Shown: positions 41,431 through 49,927, numbered from the stretch's first letter. The stretch is DNA of 49,952 nucleotides from Mesorhizobium sp. CA14 (GCF_020165195.1 NZ_JAIUHR010000035.1:1-49952); one strand, 5' to 3'. The notes: generated by a model not told the origin, from the sequence alone. Made by a program: numbers and translations.

Positions 41431-42570
41431 CTAGGATTTGTGGCCGCGCGCCAGCTGGCGCTCCATTGACTGCGAGTAACGGGACATGCCGAAGCAGAAG
41501 CCCCAATAGACCAGCCCCGCAAAAAGGTACCCTGTTGAGGAGATCGTAGGGCCTGCCCAGCTCGGATCGACCCGCGCCGTTTCGACGGCCTTCAAGAAGT
41601 CTGCGATGCCGACGATGGCAACCAGCGTCGTGTCTTTGAACAGGCCGATGAATGTCGAGACAATGCTCGGGATGACGATCGTCAATGCCTGGGGCAGTAC
41701 GATCAGGCGCATCATGTCGAAGTAGCTGATGCCGAGCGCCTTCGCCGCCTCGTATTGGCCTTTCGGAATCGCCTGAAGACCGGCCCGCACAACTTCTGCC
41801 ATGTAGGCGGAGGAGAACAAGGCTATGGCGATGAGCGGGCGCAGGAGACGATCTGGCGTCAAGTAATCCGGCACGAAAAGCGGCATCATGAAGTTCGCCA
41901 TGAACAACACAGTGATAAACGGCACGCCCCGAACGACTTCGATGAATGTTAGGCAAACCGCCTTGACGATTGGGAGGTCCGACCTGCGTCCGAGCGCCAG
42001 GAGGATCCCGATCGGAAGCGAGAAGACGATGCCCACGATCGACATGAGCAGCGTAATCAAGAGCCCGCCCCAGAGCATGGTGTCAATCACGGGCAAATGG
42101 AGCAGAGCGACGCCACGCAAGAGAACGAAGGCGGCAACGGGGTAGAAAACGAAAAATAGCATTGCCGCCAATTTGCGCCGCGGAGCCTTCGTCCACAGCA
42201 GCCAAGCTATCAGGATGGCCCCGATCGCCTGCGTGAGATCAACGCGCCACCGCTCGGAAATGGGGTACGCGCCGTATCGCAGATAATCGAATTTCTGCGC
42301 GATGAAGGGCCAGCAGGCTCCTTCCGGGTTCGCACGGCAGGCCTCTCGGCCGCCGCTCCAGACCGCGTTGAGGATGGCGAAGCTCAGAACCTGATGCAGC
42401 AGCCACACCGCAAGGAGGACGAAGCATATTGTCAGCGCGCCCGAGAAAGGGGTCGAGAACAGATTCCTTTTGATCCAGGTCAACGGACTCGGCCGGACAT
42501 CGGCAGGCGGTGCCATCGCCGGCATCAGTGCGAGATTGACGATTGGTGGACGCAAGGATTGATCGGTCAT
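41431..42570 (-). CDS. Amino-acid ABC transporter permease (AapM-like)
   Basis: The 379-aa HisM-type permease has a long N-terminal membrane region and a C-terminal permease core with E-V-V-R-G-V-P-F-I near residue 225 and the EAA loop E-A-A-K-A-L-G-I-S-Y-F-D near 292. The length and two-part layout match AapM of Rhizobium rather than short HisM proteins. It starts 3 bp after the AapQ-like gene stop. Confidence 0.9.
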   Translation of the reverse strand: MTDQSLRPPIVNLALMPAMAPPADVRPSPLTWIKRNLFSTPFSGALTICFVLLAVWLLHQVLSFAILNAVWSGGREACRANPEGACWPFIAQKFDYLRYGAYPISERWRVDLTQAIGAILIAWLLWTKAPRRKLAAMLFFVFYPVAAFVLLRGVALLHLPVIDTMLWGGLLITLLMSIVGIVFSLPIGILLALGRRSDLPIVKAVCLTFIEVVRGVPFITVLFMANFMMPLFVPDYLTPDRLLRPLIAIALFSSAYMAEVVRAGLQAIPKGQYEAAKALGISYFDMMRLIVLPQALTIVIPSIVSTFIGLFKDTTLVAIVGIADFLKAVETARVDPSWAGPTISSTGYLFAGLVYWGFCFGMSRYSQSMERQLARGHKS

Positions 42571-42573
42571 GCG

Positions 42574-43761
42574 TCACCTCTCGACGATCGCAAAATGCCG
42601 GTTGAACGCGTTCATGGCCAACGAGGTGACGATGGAGATGGCGAGATAGACCGCCAGGGTGATTGCCATCACCTGGACGGCCGCTCCCGTCTGGTTGAGC
42701 ACCGTCCCCGCAAAGATCTGAACGAGGTCGGGGTAGCCGACGAAGACGGCAAGCGACGAGTTCTTGGTCAGGTTGAGATACTGACTTGTCAGAGGCGGTA
42801 TGATGATGCGCAGCGCCTGCGGAACAACGACCAGGCGAAGCGTCTTGCCCGGTGAGAACCCCAGCGCGTAGGCAGCCTCGGTCTGGCCCTTTGCCACCGC
42901 CTGGACGCCACCACGGACGATCTCGGCGATGTAGGATCCGGTGTAGACCGACAGGCCGATCAGGAGAGCGGCGAACTCCGGATAGAGCTGGTGTCCGCCT
43001 TGAAAATTGAACCCGTGCAGCTGCGGCCTTATGAACGATACCGGCTCGCCGGCCGCCAGGAAAATGACGAGGGGAAACCCTATCAGGGTCGCGAGGCTAA
43101 CCAAGAGCACTGGCAGTTGCCTGCCAGTTCGTCTCTGGGCGCGCTTGGCGTAGAAGCAGAAGACGATGCAGAAGAAAATGGCTGCCGCGAATGCCAGGTC
43201 CACCAGCCCCGCTCCCGGATGCAGTTGGATCTCCGGAATTATGAGGCCGCGATTGTTGAGGTAGATGCCGCCGGGAATTTCGATCGACGACTTCGGCGCG
43301 GGCAGCGGCTTGAGGACGGCGTTGTACCAGAAAAGCAGCTGCAGCAATAACGGGATGTTGCGTATGACCTCGACATACGAAGTCGCGACCTTCGCCACGA
43401 TCCAGTTCTGCGACAAGCGGGCAATGCCGACCACGAAGCCAAGCAAGGTTGCCAACAGGATTGCCAGCAAGCTGACGTAGAGCGTGTTGACCACGCCCAC
43501 CCAGAAGGCCTGGCCGTAGGTAGAAAGCGTGTCGTAGGATATGAGCGTCTGATTGATGTCGAAGCCGGCAGCCTCATTCCAAAAGCCGAATGAAAGCGGG
43601 ATCCCCCGTGCCCGCATATTCGAGGTGGTCTGGATACCGATACCGAGGGCCAAGGCCAACAGACTGCCGGCGAGCAGGACCTGGTAGAAAATGCCTCGCA
43701 CCTTCTTATTGTGCAAAGAGAGGCTTCTGCGCGGCTGCACGGAAAGCGTCAAATCGGACAT
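42574..43761 (-). CDS. Amino-acid ABC transporter permease (AapQ-like)
   Basis: The 395-aa permease has S-F-G-F-W-N-E-A-A-G-F near residue 55, E-V-I-R-N-I-P-L-L-L-Q near 135 and the EAA loop E-A-A-Y-A-L-G-F-S-P-G-K-T near 312. A long inserted periplasmic/membrane region separates the first core helices from the rest, as in AapQ. It pairs with the AapM-like protein in one importer. Confidence 0.9.
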   Translation of the reverse strand: MSDLTLSVQPRRSLSLHNKKVRGIFYQVLLAGSLLALALGIGIQTTSNMRARGIPLSFGFWNEAAGFDINQTLISYDTLSTYGQAFWVGVVNTLYVSLLAILLATLLGFVVGIARLSQNWIVAKVATSYVEVIRNIPLLLQLLFWYNAVLKPLPAPKSSIEIPGGIYLNNRGLIIPEIQLHPGAGLVDLAFAAAIFFCIVFCFYAKRAQRRTGRQLPVLLVSLATLIGFPLVIFLAAGEPVSFIRPQLHGFNFQGGHQLYPEFAALLIGLSVYTGSYIAEIVRGGVQAVAKGQTEAAYALGFSPGKTLRLVVVPQALRIIIPPLTSQYLNLTKNSSLAVFVGYPDLVQIFAGTVLNQTGAAVQVMAITLAVYLAISIVTSLAMNAFNRHFAIVER

Positions 43762-43829
43762 GGCCGGTCCTGTCGGGTAAGCACAACGGCGCTAGCGATT
43801 ATGCGCCAGCGCCCGGCAATGATGTCTTC

Positions 43830-44843
43830 TTAGCGAATTGGCGGAGCGTACTGAATGCCGCCCTTGTTCCAGAGCGCGTTGAGGCCGCGCTCCATTTTGA
43901 GCGGCGAGTCCTTGCCGACATTCCGGTCAAAGACTTCACCGTAGTTGCCCACCTGCTTGATCACCTCGACCGGCCAATTGTCGCCGAGCCCGATGTCCTT
44001 GCCTATGCTGCCTTCTACGCCGAGCAAACGGCGGATGTTCGGATTGTCCGAAGATTTCATTGCATCGACATTTTTCGAGGTGACCCCAAATTCTTCAGCG
44101 GCCACCATGACATAGAGCGTCCACTTCGCCACGTTGAACCACTGATCATCGCCCTGCCGCACCGCTGGGCCAAGCGGTTCCTTGGAGATCAACTCGGGAA
44201 GCACGATGCTGTCGTCCGGCTTGGCCATACGCAACCGCGACGCGTTCAAGGTGGAGGTGTCCGCGGACAGGACGTCGCAACGCCCCTCCTCAAAAGCCTT
44301 TACGACAGCTTCCTCGTCGGCGAACCCAACCGTGCTGTATTTGAGCGATTGCGAACGGAAGTAGTCGGCAAGGTTCAATTCGGTTGTGGTGCCTTGGGTT
44401 ACGCAAATCGATGCGCCATCCAGCCCCTTGGCTGACGTGATGTTGTCCGCTTTGCGCACCATAAAGCCCTGACCGTCATAGAAATACGTACCAGCGAAAA
44501 GAATGCCGAGCGACATGTCGCGGGAGGATGTCCAAGTTGCGTTATGCGCGAGAATGTCGATCTCTCCCGACTGCAACGCGGTGAAGCGATCTTTCGGCGT
44601 CAACGGAATGAACTTCACCTTTTGCGCGTCGCCAAGCACGGCGGCAGCCACAGCACGACAGTAATCGACGACGAATCCAGTCCACTTGCCTTCATTGTCC
44701 GGAAGGCTGAAGCCTGCGGTTGCTGAATTTGTGCCGCAGGTGAGGACTCCATTCTTCTTGACATTGTCGAGGGTTGCGGACCACGCCGATGAGGCGGTGC
44801 ACGCCATGGCTACGGCAATCAAACCCTTAAGCATCGATCTCAT
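43830..44843 (-). CDS. Amino-acid ABC transporter substrate-binding protein (AapJ-like)
   Basis: The 337-aa periplasmic protein has a signal peptide (residues 1-22), then D-N-V-K-K-N-G-V-L-T-C-G and the family segments FPLTPKDRF-type binding loop (F-I-P-L-T-P-K-D-R-F), W-T-S-S-R-D-M-S-L-G-I and C-V-T-Q-G-T-T-T-E-L-N. Length and motifs match AapJ, the general L-amino-acid binding protein of rhizobia. The ATG follows AGGGGAA. It is the first gene of the transporter operon. Confidence 0.92.
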   Translation of the reverse strand: MRSMLKGLIAVAMACTASSAWSATLDNVKKNGVLTCGTNSATAGFSLPDNEGKWTGFVVDYCRAVAAAVLGDAQKVKFIPLTPKDRFTALQSGEIDILAHNATWTSSRDMSLGILFAGTYFYDGQGFMVRKADNITSAKGLDGASICVTQGTTTELNLADYFRSQSLKYSTVGFADEEAVVKAFEEGRCDVLSADTSTLNASRLRMAKPDDSIVLPELISKEPLGPAVRQGDDQWFNVAKWTLYVMVAAEEFGVTSKNVDAMKSSDNPNIRRLLGVEGSIGKDIGLGDNWPVEVIKQVGNYGEVFDRNVGKDSPLKMERGLNALWNKGGIQYAPPIR

Positions 44844-45014
44844 TTCGGTGTTCCCCTGTTTTTGTTGGGTCCAATCTGCACGTTGCGCGAACTATTCGTC
44901 AAATTGATTGTCTTCATTGTGAAAATGAATATCGATCATAATTTGCACGCAGAAAGAACGGTCGGCATTTAGATTGCTGTGCAGTAGCCTAGCGAAACAG
45001 GGTTCAATGGGCGG
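44844..45014 (-). promoter_or_regulatory. Promoter region of the island's transporter operon
   Basis: This AT-rich 171-bp gap lies between the lysR-type gene and the transporter operon, both on the minus strand. It contains palindromic ATCGAT within GAATATCGATCATAATT, and several T-N11-A-like arrangements suitable for a LysR-type regulator. I cannot name boxes with confidence. Confidence 0.35.
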
Positions 45015-45983
45015 CTATTGTTTCGGTCGACCTGGTGCTCCGATGTCGACGATTGAACTTCGGCGCCTCTTGGCCTGGGACTCGTTGTAGATTCCCACGA
45101 TCACCTCCCGGAGCCACTTGGTCCCCGGATCGTTCGCCATCTGACGGTGAACGATGAGCCACGCATTGACATCCGAAATAGGAAGCGGTGGCGAGATAAG
45201 GCTCACTTCACTTCTCTCATCCAGCATCTGTAGAATGGCATCCCCGCAATGGGTGATCAGTTCGGTGCCGCGCAGCGCCCAGGGAAGCACCAGATAGTTC
45301 GAGATGGTAGCAACGACGTTGCGCCGCAGACCGCGCTGCTTGAGGGCGGCATCTGCCAACCCCTCTGCTTGACCATCGGCGGAGATCTGGAGGTGGGAAC
45401 TGGCCAAGTAAGCTTCCAGCGTCATACCGCCCCTGGCGATCTTGCTTCCACTCCACACCGCGCAAAAAAGGCGGTCCTGCCCGAGCTCCACCTTCAGGAG
45501 ATTCGGATCGTCGCGTATTGCCGCTCCCGTCAGCGCACAGTCAACTTGCCTCAGATAGACCGAGGAGCCGATGTCGGGTCCGTTTGCGGGAATGACGTTC
45601 AGTGTCGCGTTAGGAGCCTGCCTCGAAAACTCTCGAATGAGCCCCGGGATAAATATCATGGCGTGATAGTCGGTAAGTCCAACGCGAAAGTTGCGTCGGG
45701 TCGTCGCCGGATTGAACACTTGATGCCGGTCGATCGAGGCACGAATCGTTGCCAGCGCAGCAGCAATATCTGACAGCAAGTCCACCGCCCGAGGCGTTGG
45801 CCGCATCTCGCCCCCATCTCTGGTGAACAATTCGTCCTTCAACAGATACCGCAGCTTCGACAGGGAGTGGCTTACAGCTGATTGCGTCCTGCCCAATTCG
45901 GCAGCTGCGCGCGTCACGCTTCTTTCACGCATCATCACATCGAAAACGCGCAACAAGTTGAGGTCCATGTCGACAAAGTTCAT
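45015..45983 (-). CDS. LysR family transcriptional regulator
   Basis: The 322-aa protein has a standard N-terminal LysR helix-turn-helix (LNLLRVFDVMMRERSVTRAA, then E-L-G-R-T-Q-S-A-V-S-H-S-L) and a periplasmic-binding-like effector domain. The D-x-x-L-L-R-V-F-D-x-M motif resembles the NodD-related subgroup. I start it at the ATG at 45983 after GAGG; the frame runs 79 codons further upstream without homology. It probably controls the transporter and lyase genes downstream on the same strand. Confidence 0.88.
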   Translation of the reverse strand: MNFVDMDLNLLRVFDVMMRERSVTRAAAELGRTQSAVSHSLSKLRYLLKDELFTRDGGEMRPTPRAVDLLSDIAAALATIRASIDRHQVFNPATTRRNFRVGLTDYHAMIFIPGLIREFSRQAPNATLNVIPANGPDIGSSVYLRQVDCALTGAAIRDDPNLLKVELGQDRLFCAVWSGSKIARGGMTLEAYLASSHLQISADGQAEGLADAALKQRGLRRNVVATISNYLVLPWALRGTELITHCGDAILQMLDERSEVSLISPPLPISDVNAWLIVHRQMANDPGTKWLREVIVGIYNESQAKRRRSSIVDIGAPGRPKQ

Positions 45984-46447
45984 AGCGCTACCTCGTCCGT
46001 AGAAATCGCGGCTCTGCACCACGCGTCCACCAAGTGAGGTATTAAAGGTGACAGATGCCGCCTGGACAGTGAAGATAGCTCCGCCCCAGCGATGATCGAC
46101 GCCCCTGGACCAGCACTGATCGAAATCAATCATCGCACCAGGGGATTGAGGCGGCTGTTGAGCAAAGAGCACCGCCGGCAAGCAGCGATCTGAAAATAGG
46201 TCTGCTTTCAGGCGTTGCACAAGCGGGTTTGAACGACAGGCATTAGGCGCAAAGCGGCCATCCTAGGTTGCGTAAAAAAACTGTGTAACAAATAGCATGA
46301 AAAACTCAATGTTTTCAGCGCAATAGGCAGAAACCGAAAGACGCTCTCTCCGCCAGTAATTTCATAATATGCAATATTTTCAGACACTTAGTAGGCCAGC
46401 CGCTGCAGCCGCCGACCAACGTCCTCTGCTCGCACCGGCCATAGCGC
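45984..46447. other. Non-coding stretch with the right island end
   Basis: No credible gene lies here. It holds the upstream region of the lysR-type gene, the 12-bp repeat CTGTGTAACAAA (46281-46292) and the right tRNA-derived repeat (46342-46356). The frame open upstream of the lysR start has no family match. Confidence 0.6.
46342..46356. repeat. attR-like direct repeat (copy of tRNA-Ser 3' end)
   Basis: CGCTCTCTCCGCCAG, an exact copy of 39064-39078, is followed by TAATTTCATAATATGCAATATTTTCAG, similar to the sequence after the tRNA. Nothing upstream of the repeat resembles a tRNA, so this is a tail fragment and not a second tRNA gene. Confidence 0.75.
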
Positions 46448-46663
46448 TCAATGACGATCTTCATGCTCGACCAGGTGATATCTAAAACGGTCGCGCACGA
46501 ATTCGTTGAAGAACTGCCCTTTCGAGAAAGCCGCCTTGAAAGCCGTGTAGACCTCGGGTCCCACGTCTTCATAATCGTATCGCCTGCCGGTTGGAACGAA
46601 CCATACCGAAAGGATCCGCCTCGACGGATCGTAATGGATATTCCGGATGGCGGTGGACGGCAT
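46448..46663 (-). CDS. KTSC domain-containing protein
   Basis: The 71-aa protein has the KTSC pattern: I-H-Y-D-P-S-R-R-I-L-S-V-W-F near residue 8, G-R-R-Y-D-Y-E-D-V-G-P-E-V-Y near 24, and A-F-S-K-G-Q-F-F-N-E-F-V. The domain occurs alone or next to lysyl-tRNA synthetase-like regions and its role is unknown. I use the ATG at 46663; 13 codons upstream are open but unmatched. It ends about 90 bp from the island edge. Confidence 0.82.
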   Translation of the reverse strand: MPSTAIRNIHYDPSRRILSVWFVPTGRRYDYEDVGPEVYTAFKAAFSKGQFFNEFVRDRFRYHLVEHEDRH

Positions 46664-46766
46664 GATCGCAACCCTGCTTTCCACCACCAATCCCTGGCGC
46701 AACGCGAGGTTCCGCTTTGGCAGGGGCTGGACTTGCCCAAGCGTTCCGGTTGCCTATCTGAGCCCC

Positions 46767-47384
46767 ATGTCATCAGTCAGGAACCGAGCCGGCGGGGGCG
46801 CCTTCCAGGGCGATCTCTTCGGTGCGCCGGCCGGCCTGCCGCCCGCAGGCGTGCCTGAAGGCTTCTCCTACCAGCCGGACCTGATTGCGCCCGACGAGGA
46901 AGATGAACTCGTGGGTCACATCCAGCACCTGCCTTTCAAGCCGTTCGATTTTCACGGCCACCTTGCCAATAGACAGGTCGTCGGCTTCGGCCTGCGCTAT
47001 GATTATGAGCGCCGCCAGGTGCTCGAAGCGCCGCCGATTCCGGACTTCCTGCTGCCGCTTCGCGCCAAGGTCGCCGCCTTCGCGGGCGTCCCGGCAGCCG
47101 AATTCGCGCAGGTGCTGATCAACGAATATCGCCCCGGCGCCGGCATAGGTTGGCACCGGGACAAACCGCATTTCGAGCTCGTCGCGGGCGTCTCCCTGCT
47201 CGCGCCCTGCAGCTTCCGGCTGCGCCGCAAGAACGGCGCGGCGTGGGACCGTGAAACGATCGAGGTCGAGCCCAGATCCATCTATCTCATGGCCGGCCCG
47301 GCGCGGAACGAGTGGGAACACTCCATCCCGCCTGTCGAACGCCATCGCTATTCGGTTACGTTGCGGACAATGCGGGCTCTTTAA
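46767..47384 (+). CDS. alkB: Alpha-ketoglutarate-dependent dioxygenase, AlkB family
   Basis: The 205-aa protein has the AlkB2/3-like layout: N-E-Y-R-P-G-A-G-I-G-W-H-R-D near residue 118 with the iron-binding H-x-D, and R-H-R-Y-S-V-T-L-R-T near 190 with the 2-oxoglutarate-binding arginines. Such enzymes reverse N-alkyl damage in DNA or RNA. I choose the ATG at 46767; the frame continues upstream over the divergent KTSC gene. It is not linked to an ada gene here, so inducible control is uncertain. Confidence 0.88.
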   Translation: MSSVRNRAGGGAFQGDLFGAPAGLPPAGVPEGFSYQPDLIAPDEEDELVGHIQHLPFKPFDFHGHLANRQVVGFGLRYDYERRQVLEAPPIPDFLLPLRAKVAAFAGVPAAEFAQVLINEYRPGAGIGWHRDKPHFELVAGVSLLAPCSFRLRRKNGAAWDRETIEVEPRSIYLMAGPARNEWEHSIPPVERHRYSVTLRTMRAL

Positions 47385-47464
47385 GCCGCACCGGCGACTA
47401 TCCGGGAACCATCGCCGGACCCCCGGGTTGTGTCGTCAGAATTTCGAGATCGAAAGGAAAGACG

Positions 47465-47860
47465 ATGCGTATGCTGACGATGGTCCTGACGCTGTCGGCA
47501 ATGGCATTGGCGCAGCCCGCTTCCGCCCAACGCGCCGATCCGCAGCCGCCGCAAGGGCCGCCCCCTGCCCAGGAGCCCGTCCCCGGCCAGCCGCAGCCCG
47601 GCCAGGACGATGCCGCCCAGAATGTCACCAACATCGTCGTGGTGTCGATGGAGGACTTGCCTTCGGAAGTGAAGGCGCAGGCCGAAGCCATAGTCACCAG
47701 GACGACGGCCAAGGAGTTGGCCAAGCTGCAGAGCTCGGTCGACGCCTCGCCCGAGGCGACGTCGGTCCTGCACGCGAACGGGCTGAATTCCTCGCAGGTC
47801 GTCGCCGCCAACATCGACGGTGACGGCACGCTGACGCTGATCATCCAGACCACGGCATGA
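47465..47860 (+). CDS. Secreted protein of unknown function
   Basis: The 131-aa product has a signal peptide (residues 1-21, ending A-S-A), a Pro/Gln-rich stretch (about 22-50) and a C-terminal part of roughly 80 residues with the hydrophobic V-T-N-I-V-V-V-S-M and a D-G-D-G-T-L-T-L-I-I ending. I do not recognise a domain. The ATG follows AAAGGAAAG. A GC-rich hairpin separates it from nuoD. Confidence 0.72.
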   Translation: MRMLTMVLTLSAMALAQPASAQRADPQPPQGPPPAQEPVPGQPQPGQDDAAQNVTNIVVVSMEDLPSEVKAQAEAIVTRTTAKELAKLQSSVDASPEATSVLHANGLNSSQVVAANIDGDGTLTLIIQTTA

Positions 47861-47866
47861 CCCGGA

Positions 47867-47894
47867 CGGACGGCGGCCGACGGGCCGCCGTCCG
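47867..47894 (+). terminator. GC-rich hairpin between secreted protein gene and nuoD
   Basis: CGGACGGCGGCC pairs perfectly over 12 bp with GGCCGCCGTCCG around a GACG loop, 7 bp after the stop codon. There is no long U-run, but stability and position fit a terminator or a 3' stabilising hairpin. Confidence 0.6.
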
Positions 47895-47924
47895 CATTCG
47901 ATCCCCACTCTTGCGGAGGCCGTC

Positions 47925-49115
47925 ATGACCGAATCCGCAGTCCGCAACTTCACGCTCAACTTCGGGCCGCAGCACCCGTCGGCGCATGGCGTGCTCAGGC
48001 TGGTGCTGGAATTGGACGGCGAGATCGTCGACCGTGCCGACCCGCATATCGGCCTGCTCCACCGCGGCACCGAGAAGCTCATCGAATACAAGAACTATCT
48101 GCAGGCCGTGCCTTATTTCGACCGGCTCGACTACGTCGCGCCGATGAATCAGGAGCATGCCTTCTGCCTCGCCGCCGAAAAGCTGCTCGAACTGTCCGTC
48201 CCCCGGCGCGGCCAGTTGATCCGCGTGCTGTTTTGCGAGATCGGCCGGCTCCTGTCGCATCTTCTCAACGTCACCACGCAGGCTATGGACATCGGCGCGC
48301 TGACGCCGCCGCTCTGGGGCTTCGCCGAGCGCGAGAAGCTGATGGTTTTCTATGAACGCGCATCCGGCGCCCGCATGCACGCGAATTATTTCCGTGTCGG
48401 CGGCGTGCATCAGGACCTGCCGGAAGAGCTGCTCGACGACATCTGGAATTTCTGCGATCCGTTCCTGAAGGCTTGCGACGATCTCGAAGGCTTGCTTACC
48501 GACAACCGCATCTTCAAGCAGCGCAATGTCGACGTCGGCGTGATCTCGCTCGACGACGCCTGGGGCATGGGCTTCTCCGGCCCCATGGTGCGCGGCTCGG
48601 GCGCCGCCTGGGACCTGCGCAAGGCGCAGCCTTATGAATGCTATCCCGAAATGGATTTCGACATCCCCATCGGCAAGCATGGCGACTGCTACGATCGCTA
48701 TCTGGTGCGTATGGAGGAGATGCGCCAGTCGGTGCGGATCATGCGGCAGTGTCTGGAAAAGCTCCGCTCGGCCGATGGCCGGGGCCCGGTCGCGGTGCCC
48801 AACCAGAAGATCACGCCGCCGCCGCGCGCCATCATGAAGCGCTCGATGGAGGCGACCATCCATCACTTCAAGCTCTATACCGAAGGCCACCGCGTGCCGC
48901 CTGGCGAAGTCTATGCGGCCGTCGAGGCGCCGAAGGGCGAGTTCGGCGTCTATCTGGTCTCGGACGGCAGCAACGTTCCCTATCGCTGCAAGATACGCGC
49001 GCCCTCCTTCGCCCATCTCCAGGCGATGGATTTCCTGTCGCGCGGGCATATGGTGGCGGACGTCGCGGCGATCATCGGTTCGCTCGACATCGTCTTCGGC
49101 GAGATCGACCGCTGA
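47925..49115 (+). CDS. nuoD: NADH-quinone oxidoreductase subunit D (solitary)
   Basis: The 396-aa protein is a full-length complex I 49-kDa subunit: NFGPQHPSAHGVLRLVLELDG near residue 12 (given in part), H-I-G-L-L-H-R-G-T-E-K near 40, P-Y-F-D-R-L-D-Y-V-A-P-M, and the conserved end LGSLDIVFGEIDR-like I-G-S-L-D-I-V-F-G-E. The quinone-site residues His and Tyr (GPQHPSAHG and P-Y-F-D-R-L-D-Y) are present. Neighbouring nuo genes are absent: alkB and a secreted protein precede it, and a hypothetical gene follows. It is therefore either a second copy or a displaced subunit. Confidence 0.93.
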   Translation: MTESAVRNFTLNFGPQHPSAHGVLRLVLELDGEIVDRADPHIGLLHRGTEKLIEYKNYLQAVPYFDRLDYVAPMNQEHAFCLAAEKLLELSVPRRGQLIRVLFCEIGRLLSHLLNVTTQAMDIGALTPPLWGFAEREKLMVFYERASGARMHANYFRVGGVHQDLPEELLDDIWNFCDPFLKACDDLEGLLTDNRIFKQRNVDVGVISLDDAWGMGFSGPMVRGSGAAWDLRKAQPYECYPEMDFDIPIGKHGDCYDRYLVRMEEMRQSVRIMRQCLEKLRSADGRGPVAVPNQKITPPPRAIMKRSMEATIHHFKLYTEGHRVPPGEVYAAVEAPKGEFGVYLVSDGSNVPYRCKIRAPSFAHLQAMDFLSRGHMVADVAAIIGSLDIVFGEIDR

Positions 49116-49120
49116 GGCGG

Positions 49121-49142
49121 AGGAGAGCCCGGCGCCTCTCCT
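49121..49142 (+). terminator. Terminator-like hairpin after nuoD
   Basis: AGGAGAG (49121-49127) pairs with CTCTCCT (49136-49142), followed by TCGTTTCC. It lies 5 bp after the nuoD stop codon and suggests the gene is transcribed alone. Confidence 0.6.
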
Positions 49143-49192
49143 TCGTTTCCGTCAACCGTCGAGCCCGACGCGGTCCCGCCGACGCAACCGCT

Positions 49193-49627
49193 CTAATGCA
49201 TGAACACCGCTCTCAGCCAGGCAAAAATGCCCGCGCCGGGAGAGATCGCCGCGCGCACGCGCGATGCCGCCCAGCGGGCCGGCATGTTGGCGCCGACATG
49301 GCAATGGCAGACGACCTCATGCAGCTGCCAGTCGCTCATTTCGAAGAAGCGCCTGGCTTCACCATAGGTGTCGTCTCGCAAGCCTTGCGCGCGAAAGATC
49401 GGATCCTCGAAAGCGACGGTGATCGCCGATCCGTCGGTGCGCATTCTTTGACGCACATCTGGCGAAGCGTATTCGGTGCCCGTCAGCGCCGTGAGGCGGC
49501 GGCCGGGGTCTTGTTCGAGAAGTTGCGCCCAGCGCTCGAGGCGCTGGCCACGATTGGCGATGAGAGCCGGTGCTTCGGCATGAACGTCGGCAACGGCGTT
49601 GATTTGGTCAAGGGTTTGGTGCTTCAC
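49193..49627 (-). CDS. Hypothetical protein
   Basis: I choose the GTG at 49627, which follows CAGGAGA at a good distance; a TTG seven codons upstream is possible. The 144-aa product has no signal peptide. It has an Arg-rich middle (T-G-T-E-Y-A-S-P-D-V-R-Q-R-M) and a region with C-H-C-H and a Trp/His-rich neighbourhood (W-Q-L-H-E-V-V-C-H-C-H-V-G), which could bind metal. I do not recognise a family. It is convergent with nuoD. Confidence 0.6.
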   Translation of the reverse strand: MKHQTLDQINAVADVHAEAPALIANRGQRLERWAQLLEQDPGRRLTALTGTEYASPDVRQRMRTDGSAITVAFEDPIFRAQGLRDDTYGEARRFFEMSDWQLHEVVCHCHVGANMPARWAASRVRAAISPGAGIFAWLRAVFMH

Positions 49628-49927
49628 GGCCGTCTCCTGTATCGGCAAATTTGGCCACCCGCTGGCAATGGAACTAAGGCACCGCCGGTCGCCGGCAAGA
49701 GCCGGAATAGGCGCGCAGAATCATTTGATCGCCACTTGCCGTCATCGCGCGGCGCGATCGTGTGGGAACCATCCGCGGGCGTGGCCGTTCTGCCAGCTTG
49801 CGCTGCCGATCCTCCCGACGAAGCGTCTGAATGCGGCGGCGATCACACCATCGTTTAGGGTCGGGCAGGAGATCCCGGTTTTTGGATCACAGCAAAGCTT
49901 GTCGGGCACAGAGCGGAAGGAAACGCG
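49628..49927. other. Non-coding stretch at the right end
   Basis: No gene is supported in this 300-bp gap. It should hold the promoters of the minus-strand hypothetical gene and of the partial gene at the window end. A plus-strand frame crossing it is an artefact continuing from antisense reading of nuoD. Confidence 0.5.

Larger units (their letters stand above)
39079..46356. mobile_element. Putative integrase-less genomic island at tRNA-Ser
   Basis: About 7.3 kb lies between an intact tRNA-Ser and a second copy of its last 15 bp. It carries only minus-strand genes: lysR-type regulator, amino-acid ABC transporter of four genes and a MalY/PatB lyase. Intergenic parts look more AT-rich than the rest of the window. 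A further 12-bp direct repeat, CTGTGTAACAAA, is found near both inner ends (39156 and 46281). No integrase, transposase or relic is visible, so the island is either a degraded remnant or was moved by an enzyme encoded elsewhere. Confidence 0.65.

Noticed and set aside
46342..46356. A second tRNA-Ser gene
   Set aside because: Only the last 15 bases match; there is no anticodon or T-arm upstream, so it is a 3'-end duplicate.
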